A DNA stretch of 64,000 nucleotides, taken from Anaerobium acetethylicum. Lineage in GTDB: Bacteria; Bacillota; Clostridia; Lachnospirales; Lachnospiraceae. Below the pieces are notes generated by a model that was not told the origin of the DNA, made no database searches, and saw only the letters and a list, made by a program, of their open reading frames with translations. Positions 15,233-24,207 of the stretch are shown here, in pieces. The position numbers and the translations under genes are program-made. Each line of letters begins with the position of its first letter. Position 1 is the stretch's first letter. The DNA lies in the NCBI RefSeq assembly GCF_900096945.1, contig NZ_FMKA01000004.1:1-64000 (forward strand), given 5' to 3'.

Positions 15233-16973
15233 TTCTTCCAAAACAAATAGCTGTTGCCAATGAGATGACTGCAAGAATGATATATAAGCCTGTCATTGCA
15301 GTGTCACCCGTCTGAACTGCCTGTGTAGTTGTCGGTATTATTGTCGGTATTATTGTCGGTATTATTGCTGCTTCCTTGACAGGTGTTCCGATTACTCCAT
15401 AATTGCTGAAATGATCTGTTACAAACATGATTTCATCTCCGCTTACTGTATGAGGAATAATTGTTGCACTTCCATCTTCTGCCAAATATATAATCTGAAG
15501 ATTTGTATATTTTTTCATTTCTTCTGTCATCTTCAGGGTTACCCTGACATTTCCAGCTGGCTGAACCGGTTGCCCGTTTACCAATAGCTTGATATCAAAA
15601 AGCTGGATCAGCTGCTGGCCTTTTGCTGCCTTCTCAATCCCTGCTGCATATAAAGCTTTTGTCTGTTCAGTAAGTGTGCCCATTATCGGGGTAACGGATA
15701 ACGTTGTTCGAAAATCTAATACTGTGCCATCAATTCCTTCCACTTTTGTTCCCGTTGCTTCATCCTGAAGAAGTAATATCGACAGCGCTTTGACTGCGTC
15801 TGCGAGCTTCGTTTTAACTCCGGCATCTATCAGATTTTTCTGCGCATCTGGCAGGCTGTCGTATGCATTTTTTGCATTTACAACGGCAGTAAAATCAGTT
15901 TCCGTCAAGTTTGCCACATCCGGGAGGCCGGTAATCAGATCTTTCGCATTCACTATTTCCGGCACAAGCTCAAACGATGCATAAATCGTCACATCGGAGC
16001 CCGGCATGATAAATGTATTTTCGGTTACTGTAGTATCATTATATTTCAAACTTCCTGCCACCAGCCTGTATCCCTCTTCCGGAGTCACTGTTATATTGAC
16101 TGTGTCACCTGCTGCAGCTGTTATTTTATCCGCAGTCACAGTACCATTTTGCATGGATTCGACACTGATGCTTCTTGGTATAAGCTCAAATTCAGCCGTA
16201 ATCGTCACGTCTGCTTCCGGCATGATAAAGCTGGTTCCAAGTATTGCCGTATCGTTGTATTTCAGGCTTCCTGCCACAAGTCTGTACCCGTCCGCCGGAG
16301 TCACTGTTATATTGACTGTATCGCCTGCCGCTGCTGTTGTCTTGTCTACGGTTACGGTTCCCCCTGCCGAAGTATAACCGGCAATATTATGAGTTGCCGC
16401 TCCATACTCTGCCCTTATCATATAGTTGTTCGGAAAGCCGTATCCCGCCAACGATCCCATTGAAAAAGCATCTAAACCGGCAAATGAATCTGCTCCCCCA
16501 TCTGTTGCCGTATCTCTTCCTGTGAAAATCCCGTGATTTGAAAAATACGCATCCAGGCCGATAAACAGGGTGTCTTCACTAGAAGTAAGAGGCGTAGTTA
16601 ATTCAATACATTTCCATCCATATCCCGAGAACTCCGAAACATCTATCGGTTGTGTGTAAAGCAGCGTCGCAGGCTGGCTTCCACCTTGTGAATATATCAA
16701 TACATTTGCTGCTGTGATTCCGGGATCGATATTATCTGCCTCATTCCCGTAAAAAATCCATACATTCGTAACTGTTTTGTCTGCCAGTCCGGAAAGCCTG
16801 TTTAAATATACCGCATAACCGGTTCCCGTAAATCCAATTGCTCCGTCATTCGTTCCATTGTCAACTGAAACGCAGTTTTCAGGCGGAGTTGTTCCTGCCG
16901 CATCCGCCCGAAGCGGGAACACTGCAAGCAGGCAGAGTATAGCAATAATCTGGTAAATCCATCTCTTTTTCAT
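15213..16973 (-). CDS. Large surface protein with QTG-type sorting tail
   Basis: A 586-residue exported protein. A signal peptide (1-26) is followed by an unassigned beta-rich domain (about 30-190). Two repeats of about 70 residues share TAAAGDTVNITVTP and FIMP and resemble bacterial surface repeat modules. A helical module (about 335-395) and another beta domain follow. Before the C-terminal membrane helix comes a small minisatellite (three IIPT units) and AVQTGDT. The hydrophobic helix ends in GRKK, so a QTG-type sortase motif is likely. It may be anchored by the sortase of locus 1; that is inferred. Upstream 16974-17207 shows only the ribosome site (GGAGG). Confidence 0.75.
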   Translation of the reverse strand: MKKRWIYQIIAILCLLAVFPLRADAAGTTPPENCVSVDNGTNDGAIGFTGTGYAVYLNRLSGLADKTVTNVWIFYGNEADNIDPGITAANVLIYSQGGSQPATLLYTQPIDVSEFSGYGWKCIELTTPLTSSEDTLFIGLDAYFSNHGIFTGRDTATDGGADSFAGLDAFSMGSLAGYGFPNNYMIRAEYGAATHNIAGYTSAGGTVTVDKTTAAAGDTVNITVTPADGYRLVAGSLKYNDTAILGTSFIMPEADVTITAEFELIPRSISVESMQNGTVTADKITAAAGDTVNITVTPEEGYRLVAGSLKYNDTTVTENTFIMPGSDVTIYASFELVPEIVNAKDLITGLPDVANLTETDFTAVVNAKNAYDSLPDAQKNLIDAGVKTKLADAVKALSILLLQDEATGTKVEGIDGTVLDFRTTLSVTPIMGTLTEQTKALYAAGIEKAAKGQQLIQLFDIKLLVNGQPVQPAGNVRVTLKMTEEMKKYTNLQIIYLAEDGSATIIPHTVSGDEIMFVTDHFSNYGVIGTPVKEAAIIPTIIPTIIPTTTQAVQTGDTAMTGLYIILAVISLATAICFGRKKASIH

Positions 16974-17207
16974 GATCCTTGTTCCTCCACATTTTCTATT
17001 TTTTTATCGGCCAGCATTCCTGATTCTCATGCTGATTGATCAACTGCAGCCCTCAAAAGCGCTCCGATAATTGTCTGGCACCGTATCATTGCCTTTTTTG
17101 AATAAAAGTACAATTTCAAAGTTCTGTTCACCGATCCTTAACGCAACATGCATCCGCCTGGTCCTATGGAAGGGTTCCATGTTCCCAGCGCAGATACACC
17201 CATCCTG

Positions 17208-18137
17208 TCAGCCGAACAGCTTCTCGTTATAAATCCCTTCAGCAATCAGCATCCTAAACGATTCCACCACCGACTTCTTGTCTTCCTTATAGGTTACCCC
17301 AAACCAGCTGTCATTGGTCTCCAGCAGCCTGACGCTTGCCTCGCCTGATTTGATCAGACTGTCGATTATGGTCGGGAGCAGATATTCCGATTTCACATCC
17401 TCTTCCGACAGGTTTGAAAGGAATTCCACGAATCCCGCTTCAAGAGTCTCAAGAAAATCCGGTGTAAGCCCCCACATATTCATGGAGACATAGGAATCTG
17501 CATCAATGGCTTCGCTTTCTCCGTTCTCCTGGCAGATTTCCGGGCCGAAGAGGGTCTTGATGATGTTATGGGTCTCGACGACGTCTACGAGCATGCCCTT
17601 TTCATCGATGCTGCACACGCCCCGGGTAACTCCGCCGTTTTCGCTGAGGGTGTTCTTCAGCTTGAATCCCGCCATGCAGAACTCGGAAGACTTTTCGATG
17701 GAAAGGTCCGAAAGATATCCGTGTACCTTCACGAAGGCTTCCTTTCCGTAATAGTCGTCCGCATTGATAACTGCGAAAGGTTCGTTTACAACGCCTTTGC
17801 ATGCCAGTACAGCCTGGCCGGTTCCCCATGGCTTTGTGCGGCCTTCCGGCTTTTCAAATCCTTCAGGAAGGTCGTCTGTCTCCTGGAATACGTACTCTAC
17901 GTCGCATATTTCTTCTATCCTGTTTCCGATCACTTCCCTGAAGTCCTTTTCAAGGTCTTTTCGTATAATGAAGACGACCTTATTGAACCCTGCTTCCAGA
18001 GCGTCATGGATCGAATAGTCCATGATGATTTCGCCGTTAGGACCGACCGGTTCCAGCTGCTTGATTCCGCCTCCGAATCTGGATCCTATTCCGGCGGCCA
18101 TGATTACTAATGTTGTTTTTAAATTATAATTGTTCAT
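17208..18137 (-). CDS. Sugar-phosphate nucleotidyltransferase family protein
   Basis: A 309-residue nucleotidyltransferase. The signature MAAGIGSRFGGGIKQLEPVG (about 13-32) is the nucleotide-binding loop of the NTP_transferase family. AVINADDYYG (about 121-130) carries the metal-binding Asp. It would activate a sugar 1-phosphate or related substrate with an NTP for polysaccharide synthesis. The exact sugar is unclear, because it is more divergent than RmlA or GalU. It lies downstream of locus 1 on the same strand. Confidence 0.7.
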   Translation of the reverse strand: MNNYNLKTTLVIMAAGIGSRFGGGIKQLEPVGPNGEIIMDYSIHDALEAGFNKVVFIIRKDLEKDFREVIGNRIEEICDVEYVFQETDDLPEGFEKPEGRTKPWGTGQAVLACKGVVNEPFAVINADDYYGKEAFVKVHGYLSDLSIEKSSEFCMAGFKLKNTLSENGGVTRGVCSIDEKGMLVDVVETHNIIKTLFGPEICQENGESEAIDADSYVSMNMWGLTPDFLETLEAGFVEFLSNLSEEDVKSEYLLPTIIDSLIKSGEASVRLLETNDSWFGVTYKEDKKSVVESFRMLIAEGIYNEKLFG

Positions 18138-18208
18138 GATTTATTGTCTCCCCTTTATGATCAATTGGAACTGCAGGCAATCGCCATTGCTTATTATCCG
18201 GGTTATGA

Positions 18209-18290
18209 TTCCTGCCGCGGTTAAATAACCAGCAGGATTTTTCAATATTCGGTGGCTCACCCTTTTCACACTTTTGCCATGCAGTGACTT
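18209..18290 (+). repeat. Hairpin-bearing direct repeat, copy 1
   Basis: Matches 18388-18480: a CCTGC/GCAGG stem, a T-run, then GGCTCACC and GTGAC. It fills most of the 310-bp gap before the nucleotidyltransferase gene; no gene is seen there. Confidence 0.6.
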
Positions 18291-18387
18291 CTGTGACTTC
18301 TGAACGCATTACCATAGATAAAAGATTGGTTTCCTCCTGCCTGGCCGATTTCCATTCTCAGTTGAAAAGGAGATAATGCTTGTTTCA

Positions 18388-18480
18388 TTCCTGCCGATGC
18401 AAATAGTCGGCAGGATTTTTTCTGTTTTTTAGCGGCTCACCATTTTTTCACCGTTGCCGCGCCGTGACACTTCTTTTTGC
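18388..18480 (+). repeat. Hairpin-bearing direct repeat, copy 2 (terminator-like)
   Basis: CCTGCCGA and TCGGCAGG form a perfect 8-bp stem followed by ATTTTTT on the plus strand, opposite to all nearby genes. It overlaps the ferredoxin 3' end. Confidence 0.6.
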
Positions 18481-18693
18481 CTCTTTTATCGGGCAAACCT
18501 TCATACACATCTGACAGCGGATACACTTCTCCGCATCAATGTGTGGGTATGCGAACCCTTCTAGGTCATCTTCCATAGAAATTGCTTGTCTAGGACATAT
18601 AGCATAACATGCCGTGCAGCCGCAGCAGTCTTCTTTGCGTTCGTAGAGGATTGGGATGGGGTTTGTATTTTGTATTTTATTATTTGGTTCCAT
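18448..18693 (-). CDS. Small 2x[4Fe-4S] ferredoxin
   Basis: An 81-residue bacterial-type ferredoxin with two cluster motifs, CCGCTACYAICP (about 23-34) and CIRCQMCMKVCP (about 57-68). Its sequence resembles the N-terminal ferredoxin half of the long F420-hydrogenase-beta-like proteins of polysaccharide loci. The C-terminal half of such a protein is the separate gene at 20009-20944. It may be a split partner or a leftover. It overlaps the Cys-rich peptide gene by 14 bp. Confidence 0.75.
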   Translation of the reverse strand: MEPNNKIQNTNPIPILYERKEDCCGCTACYAICPRQAISMEDDLEGFAYPHIDAEKCIRCQMCMKVCPIKEAKRSVTARQR

Positions 18694-18892
18694 CAGTTTC
18701 CCCCCTTACTTTCATTCTTTGTTCAAAGAAATCCTCACTGTTTCTCATGACGCACTTAACGCAAAAACAATCGCACTTGCAGCCGGTAGCATCATCTTGT
18801 TCTATTCCCCAGCCTTGATTATGATTACAAACTTTACCAGTCTCAATCCAATCCAGTTGGAGTTGTTCAACTTCACTCGTTCTTAATTTCAT
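18680..18892 (-). CDS. Small Cys-rich protein of unknown function
   Basis: A 70-residue protein with Cys at about 22, 38, 40, 42, 44 and 47, including the cluster GCKCDCFCVKC, and an Asn/His-rich stretch before it. It could bind a metal or Fe-S centre. It starts 5 bp after the KwaB-like stop and overlaps the ferredoxin gene, so it appears translationally coupled. The family is not recognised. Coding status is supported by tight packing and by charged termini rather than by homology. Confidence 0.5.
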   Translation of the reverse strand: MKLRTSEVEQLQLDWIETGKVCNHNQGWGIEQDDATGCKCDCFCVKCVMRNSEDFFEQRMKVRGETDGTK

Positions 18893-18897
18893 TAATA

Positions 18898-19794
18898 CTA
18901 TTTAACCTTTCTTTTCGATGTGGATATAAAGGTATCATTAGAAAAAGATCCAACCCAGGATCCTTCATCAAGAAATGTCAATAGTACCTTTACCTTTTCA
19001 AAATCATTCGGGAATTCGATCATTTTATCTTTTACAGTTAAATCAACAAGTCCTGAATGCTTTTTTGCAATTCTTTTTATTTCCATTGCACTATATTTGT
19101 CTAAAACTCCAGAATCATTTATAAGTGCAACTTTCCTTCTAACCCAGCTATTAGCTTTAGCCATAACTTGTTCACGGCCATCGCCCAAATTAATCTTTTC
19201 CGTTAACAAGAAATTATTAATATCTTCATCCGTGGCTGTCCTATAATAGCCCGCTGAATCAAAAATCTGCCTTGCATAATAAAATGAATCAAAAATCAAA
19301 TTGGTTCCATTCAGAAAGCAATCTATTGAATAGGATACTGAAATACCCACACTTTTATTTTGTGTAAAAGTGCCATCATTAAACAACAGATTCAGTTTAC
19401 TTGTCGATATATACTGTTCTTTTCTAAAACGCTGAAAAGCCCCAATAAATTTTTCGCTTTTTTCTGTATTCTCACTATATCCAACGCAGATACCTTTAAT
19501 GTTTTCTATAGTTTCATCAGTGGGTTGAAAAGAGTCAATAGAAATAGGATTTCTAAAAGCGTCCTTAAGGACATCCGGCAACACAAAGTTTGCAATGCAT
19601 AAGGTTTCATCTTCTAATGGAGTATAGCTACCGTCAAAAGATACATTAGTTTTTCCAGCCAGTTCGTTTGTAGCTTCATCAAAGATGCCATTTATAAGAT
19701 TTTGCGTGTCTAAATTTGTTTCAAGTTTATAAACGACATCCGTTTTATCTTCTTTAACACTCAAAAAAATATCATTAGCTTTAAACCTACTCAC
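18898..19794 (-). CDS. KwaB-like (DUF4868) anti-phage protein candidate
   Basis: A 298-residue soluble protein. The middle region, with KLNLLFNDGTF, VSYSIDCFLNGTNLIFDSFY and ARQIFD (about 130-180), follows the pattern of DUF4868/KwaB, the cytosolic partner in the Kiwa phage-defence system (KwaB of E. coli is about 315 residues). The start is a GTG that overlaps the TGA of the small upstream gene (GTGA), so translation is probably coupled. A full-size KwaA membrane partner is absent. The family call comes from remembered sequence pattern and needs a profile search. Confidence 0.5.
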   Translation of the reverse strand: MSRFKANDIFLSVKEDKTDVVYKLETNLDTQNLINGIFDEATNELAGKTNVSFDGSYTPLEDETLCIANFVLPDVLKDAFRNPISIDSFQPTDETIENIKGICVGYSENTEKSEKFIGAFQRFRKEQYISTSKLNLLFNDGTFTQNKSVGISVSYSIDCFLNGTNLIFDSFYYARQIFDSAGYYRTATDEDINNFLLTEKINLGDGREQVMAKANSWVRRKVALINDSGVLDKYSAMEIKRIAKKHSGLVDLTVKDKMIEFPNDFEKVKVLLTFLDEGSWVGSFSNDTFISTSKRKVK

Positions 19795-19916
19795 AAGCCT
19801 ATAACTGCTATTACTGATGTATCTTTTCTATTTACATATCCTAACACAAAATTAATAATTAAAATCGGAGATAAAAGGCCACACCGATACAAAGATTTTT
19901 GCAATCCATTAATCAT
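19791..19916 (-). CDS. 41-residue membrane peptide coupled to the KwaB-like gene
   Basis: A short gene with an excellent ribosome site, AAGGAGG seven bases before the ATG. It encodes MINGLQKSLYRC followed by a hydrophobic run (GLLSPILIINFVLGYV) and a second short hydrophobic end (SVIAVIGL). Its TGA overlaps the GTG of the KwaB-like gene by four bases. It could be a single-pass membrane partner standing in for KwaA, or a leader peptide for translational coupling. No homologue is recognised. Confidence 0.5.
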   Translation of the reverse strand: MINGLQKSLYRCGLLSPILIINFVLGYVNRKDTSVIAVIGL

Positions 19917-20008
19917 CTTCTGGCCTCCTTCCCTAAATTTCCTTAGTCACTTACATACTCTTTTCCGCTGCATCCATTTGGTAAGGTCAAAGGTGTGCGA
20001 GGGATGTG

Positions 20009-20944
20009 TTAATCTTTTCCCAGCACTTTCTTTATTAGATGTTTAGCTTTTCTCAAAGTTCGACGCCACAACGGAGTATAATTTCCATACTTCCTTGCAA
20101 TATATGAAAAATCTTTATTCTCGAAATCTTTCCAGAACTGATTTCGCTCATCCGGAACTTTTTCTGGTTCAATTAGTGGATGTTGCATTGAGTCTTCGAT
20201 TCGAGTTTTATACCAAACTATGTCATTTTTTGCTTTTTCAAAATACAAACTTCCTTTTTCCGTATTAACCAATACAAGTGAAACACCTTTATTATCATCT
20301 AACCGAGGACAAGCTTTCTCTATTCCCCAATAATCAGCAATAGTTATATCGCCGGGATGATCAATAGACTTGTACGGACATTCGTAGCATACAGGTCGAA
20401 GAATATTGTGGCTATAAAATAAATAAGTCCATACTTGGCTGTTTATTTTTTTATTCTTACAAAAAATTGTTTCCACATGGTCTCGCCACCCGAAGTCCTT
20501 TTTGTTTCTAAAGTCAACATTAATTATAGTTTTACCCTTAGATATCCAGTCAAGATATGTTTTCCATACTTTCGGACTAGGAACCCCATGACAAACAATA
20601 TCTATACAAAGAAGATTATTATAATCTTTTTTAAGGAAACATCTAAATCCTGCAACTTGACACGATGTGCCTGAGAATAAAACGTGTCTTCCATCTTCTA
20701 AATCATTTTTTATTTGTTTATAACAATCTCCCAATCGACTCTGTATATATTTGGAGCCTCTCATCAGATCTCGGCCAGTTTTATTTTCTGTTCTAACGTG
20801 AATCGCATTATAATTTTCATCTAATACGCATCCATAAACTACTCCGCCGTCCAAAAAAAGATCAGAAATAGCTGTAAATATTCCTCCTGAGCGCGAAGTA
20901 GCTCGTATTCTTTCATCTTTATGTTTAACCGCATATACATTCAT
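20009..20944 (-). CDS. Coenzyme F420 hydrogenase/dehydrogenase beta-like protein
   Basis: A 311-residue protein of the FrhB C-terminal family often found beside polysaccharide pyruvyltransferases. Characteristic features are ATSRSGGIFTAISDLFLDGG (about 16-35), FSGTSCQVAGFRCFL, CIDIVCHGVPSP and ITIADYWGIEK. The usual N-terminal ferredoxin domain is missing; a free ferredoxin is encoded 1.3 kb downstream. It probably carries out a redox step on a sugar or its pyruvyl group, but substrate and cofactor are unknown. ATG 20944 overlaps the flippase stop (ATGA). Confidence 0.8.
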   Translation of the reverse strand: MNVYAVKHKDERIRATSRSGGIFTAISDLFLDGGVVYGCVLDENYNAIHVRTENKTGRDLMRGSKYIQSRLGDCYKQIKNDLEDGRHVLFSGTSCQVAGFRCFLKKDYNNLLCIDIVCHGVPSPKVWKTYLDWISKGKTIINVDFRNKKDFGWRDHVETIFCKNKKINSQVWTYLFYSHNILRPVCYECPYKSIDHPGDITIADYWGIEKACPRLDDNKGVSLVLVNTEKGSLYFEKAKNDIVWYKTRIEDSMQHPLIEPEKVPDERNQFWKDFENKDFSYIARKYGNYTPLWRRTLRKAKHLIKKVLGKD

Positions 20945-22434
20945 CGTTTCAAAATATATCTCCTTACTACTTGCCAACAATCCCTATTTACAAGAAAATT
21001 TAATCCCATTCCTATAGTACTAAATACAACAGTCAGAATAATTCCCCATACAGCGCATTGACCATAAGAAGTAATTTTAGGCGTATAAAATTTAGATAGC
21101 AAAACTACACTAAAGAAAAATAAAAGATTCACGCCAATTATAGAGATTGATCGCCAATATGATCTTTGCATTACTTTTTTATCAGCAATATATGTACACC
21201 AGACAACTTTTAGGGGAAGTGCGATAACAGTTGCCAGTGTAACTCCCACTATTCCAAACCTATGTACAAACAAGACTGATAAAATCAAATTTGTTAAAGC
21301 TTCTACAAGTGAAATGTAACCTGTTTGCATTGCATATCCTGCAATACCGGTTAATTGTCCTCCAACATAACGACTCCAAGATAATATCTGTATTAAGCAA
21401 AACATTAATGGAAGTGAACTATATATGTAGTTAACATCCGTAATGCCTCTCGTATATAAAGACACGAACGGAATCGTCAAGACATAGCATACACTCATTA
21501 AAATCGTCACTAATCCAATAAAAATAGAATTTAATGAATCATGTAACTTTTTATAAGTTTCAGTACCATTATGATATGAATACCCTATTAAATAACCAAT
21601 GCTTATAAAAACAGCAGACAGTAATGAGGAAATATTGGCAAATATCATATTATAAATTCCATATACTGAAGAAAGCTGTGTACTAACAAAAATTGATAGG
21701 ACAATCATATCGGTTGAAGAAAAAATAGTCCAACAAACTTCTGTCAATATATATGAATTTCTATCTTTTAATTTTAATGAATTAACTTTTCTTTTAGGAG
21801 CAATCCATCCATAATGCTTCTTAAAATATATTTCATAAGCAAAAACTTTTGTTATAGTTACAAAAAAGTGAACTACCTGAAGAATTACAATACTAATGCC
21901 AAGTGAAGCCATAATAATTTTTGTGGCATATCCTATGATTTTATCTGTAAGACTGATTGCATTATTAACATAGCCTTTCCCATCAACGCTTAAAATTATA
22001 GACGGTGTCTGTATAAAATAAAAAGAGACCACTCCAGACATTCCTTCAAGCATAACAAGTAAAAAAATTGTAAATCTATCTATATTTGTTTTTAATACAA
22101 AAGGAAGAGCAAACGACAATATTGTCACACCAATAGCATAACAAATCGTAAATTTCCTAAAATAACAATTGGCCAAATAAGTGATCTCTGATATTTCATC
22201 TTTATTTTCATCTCCAAATGGCTTGAATAGTGCATTTCTAGCTGCTTGTCCTATGCCAGCTTCCAATAATGCCATATAAGTAAAAATTTGCGTCAAAGTA
22301 CTCAAAAAGCCATTTGCATCAGAACCATAACTAGTAATAAAAATGCGCGGGACTATAAGACCAAGAATCAAAGTTATACATTGACCGCCGAATCCTGTAG
22401 CTACGTTTTTGATGATTCTATTATCTTTACTCAT
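20941..22434 (-). CDS. Polysaccharide flippase (Wzx-like, MATE fold)
   Basis: A 497-residue membrane protein with about 12-14 hydrophobic segments. The N-terminus NVATGFGGQCITLILGLIVP and the motif ALLEAGIGQAARNALF are typical of the polysaccharide-transport family that flips undecaprenyl-linked repeat units across the membrane. It belongs to locus 1 and overlaps the pyruvyltransferase gene by 8 bp. Confidence 0.85.
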   Translation of the reverse strand: MSKDNRIIKNVATGFGGQCITLILGLIVPRIFITSYGSDANGFLSTLTQIFTYMALLEAGIGQAARNALFKPFGDENKDEISEITYLANCYFRKFTICYAIGVTILSFALPFVLKTNIDRFTIFLLVMLEGMSGVVSFYFIQTPSIILSVDGKGYVNNAISLTDKIIGYATKIIMASLGISIVILQVVHFFVTITKVFAYEIYFKKHYGWIAPKRKVNSLKLKDRNSYILTEVCWTIFSSTDMIVLSIFVSTQLSSVYGIYNMIFANISSLLSAVFISIGYLIGYSYHNGTETYKKLHDSLNSIFIGLVTILMSVCYVLTIPFVSLYTRGITDVNYIYSSLPLMFCLIQILSWSRYVGGQLTGIAGYAMQTGYISLVEALTNLILSVLFVHRFGIVGVTLATVIALPLKVVWCTYIADKKVMQRSYWRSISIIGVNLLFFFSVVLLSKFYTPKITSYGQCAVWGIILTVVFSTIGMGLNFLVNRDCWQVVRRYILKR

Positions 22435-23542
22435 AATCTATACCTTCTAATGATGAAAGCAAAACAGCCTTTGAGTATGATGAATACTTTTCAAGGACTT
22501 CATTCACCTTTTGATAATCTATTTCAGAACAAGTTGGAATATTACTGTCAGTTATCTCTCTATCATGTAAGTCAAATATTTCTGCCAAAGTATTTAATCG
22601 ACTGTTTGTGCCATTTTTATTTAACTCATAATAAAATTGCTTTCCAAGCCTAATCGACAAAGCCATCCCATGAAAAGATGTTGTAACTACATATTTTGCG
22701 CTATTTAACGTTTCCATAAACTTTCTTGGGCCTATATCCATAAGTTTTTCACACCAATCTGGAATATTTTTTTCAGTTCCATATGAGTGACAATACTTTA
22801 CAGATAATCCTGTCTTTTCATGCAAACTCTTAGCAATATCTAAACTATGAATTGGGTCATTAACGAAAAATGCAAAAATATAATCTGAGCTTTTCTTTTT
22901 TAAACCAAGTTTTTCTTCCCATTCACATTTTGTTAACAAGAAAACAGGATCACAAACTACCTTTGCTCTGGCATAATTTGTCGCATTCAGCTTCTTTAAT
23001 ATTTCAACTCCATCATTTTCTCTAATCAATGGAATCTTAATAGTAGAAATTAATTCTGTCATCTCTTCTTTTGCGGGATATGTTAATATTGAATTATTGC
23101 CAAAAGAAGCTGCATATGAAAACCTATTTTCTGGATTTACAAACTTTAAAAAGTAGTTCAAATCATCTTGGACCATTGAAGCATTCCATACCTGGTCACT
23201 TCCAGTAATAAACAAATCATAATTTTTAGATGCTTCACTTATATTATTTGAACTATACGGTTGTGAACATACTAAATATTTTTGTTGGAATTTTTCAAAA
23301 GTCTTTTTTCTGCGTATCTTCAAACTAAGCTTGCTAATAGAATCACGTCCGAGAATCACTGATTTAATCATAGATTTCAATCTTAATGGTGAATAATAAT
23401 AGTTTTCTATACATTTTGATCTATAGTCTAATATTTCTGCTTCATTATTTATTGATAAAAATTGTTGTAAAGCAAAAGCTTGTAACATTGCACCAAAATT
23501 ATGTGCTCTATGAAACGTAATTATTCCAATCTTTTTTTCCAT
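22427..23542 (-). CDS. Polysaccharide pyruvyl transferase
   Basis: A 371-residue member of the PS_pyruv_trans family, which adds ketal pyruvate from phosphoenolpyruvate to sugar residues. The N-terminus ITFHRAHNFGAMLQAFALQQ, the central FITGSDQVWN and the C-terminal TTSFHGMALSIRLGKQFYYE are diagnostic. Pyruvylation would give the polymer a negative charge. The FrhB-like gene two places downstream is a usual neighbour of this family. Confidence 0.85.
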   Translation of the reverse strand: MEKKIGIITFHRAHNFGAMLQAFALQQFLSINNEAEILDYRSKCIENYYYSPLRLKSMIKSVILGRDSISKLSLKIRRKKTFEKFQQKYLVCSQPYSSNNISEASKNYDLFITGSDQVWNASMVQDDLNYFLKFVNPENRFSYAASFGNNSILTYPAKEEMTELISTIKIPLIRENDGVEILKKLNATNYARAKVVCDPVFLLTKCEWEEKLGLKKKSSDYIFAFFVNDPIHSLDIAKSLHEKTGLSVKYCHSYGTEKNIPDWCEKLMDIGPRKFMETLNSAKYVVTTSFHGMALSIRLGKQFYYELNKNGTNSRLNTLAEIFDLHDREITDSNIPTCSEIDYQKVNEVLEKYSSYSKAVLLSSLEGIDYE

Positions 23543-23604
23543 TAAATAACCTCACCAAAAATACTTTGTGATAGACTATATGAACCAATTCATCATCAAA
23601 AAAT

Positions 23605-24195
23605 CTATTTCCAAAGTACTTCTTTCTTTATGATTTTTGCTGGTATACCGGCAACTAAACAATTCCCTGGAACATCTCTTGTTACTATTGCACCAGCTGC
23701 AATAACAGCGCCATCTCCTACATTTACACCTTTAAGAATTTTAGCTCCTTCTCCTATCCACACATGATTTCCAATACATACTTTTTCTGTCATGTGATAA
23801 TCATCTCTGATCATTTCGTGATTATCCGAATCTCTTATAATCACATTCTCTGCAATGTAAACATTATCGCCGATTGTAATTTCCTGATGACAGTCAATCA
23901 TACTTCCCTGATTCATATATCCACTGCCAATCGTTAATGAAGCACCATCTGCAACAAAAAGTTTACATCCAGCATAAATCAAAAAGTCATCGACTCTCAA
24001 ACTACCTTTACCAATTGAAAATGTAGAAACCGTTTTGTTAGTAAGTGTAAGTTTTCTATTCCATTGAAGTCCAAAAACTAACTTCTTGTTTATTTCAATA
24101 CTTGACTGTTTGTTTATGTATTTATTACAAGGGGAATATATTACTAATTTTCTTTTTAGAAAATGAGAACATATCATTTTTAACAAATTTATCAT
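23605..24195 (-). CDS. Left-handed beta-helix acyltransferase
   Basis: A 196-residue hexapeptide-repeat acetyltransferase (CatB/WbbJ type). Repeats such as [35 protein letters not shown] and [20 protein letters not shown] form the helix. The C-terminal [10 protein letters not shown] is standard. His in the SDNHEMI stretch is a candidate catalytic residue. It probably O- or N-acetylates a sugar of the locus 1 repeat unit. Confidence 0.85.
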   Translation of the reverse strand: MINLLKMICSHFLKRKLVIYSPCNKYINKQSSIEINKKLVFGLQWNRKLTLTNKTVSTFSIGKGSLRVDDFLIYAGCKLFVADGASLTIGSGYMNQGSMIDCHQEITIGDNVYIAENVIIRDSDNHEMIRDDYHMTEKVCIGNHVWIGEGAKILKGVNVGDGAVIAAGAIVTRDVPGNCLVAGIPAKIIKKEVLWK

Positions 24196-24207
24196 TTAGA
24201 TTCTCCA

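Noticed and set aside
18124-18315. 63-codon minus-strand frame
   Set aside because: Runs through a repeated hairpin element and lacks a ribosome site; judged non-coding.
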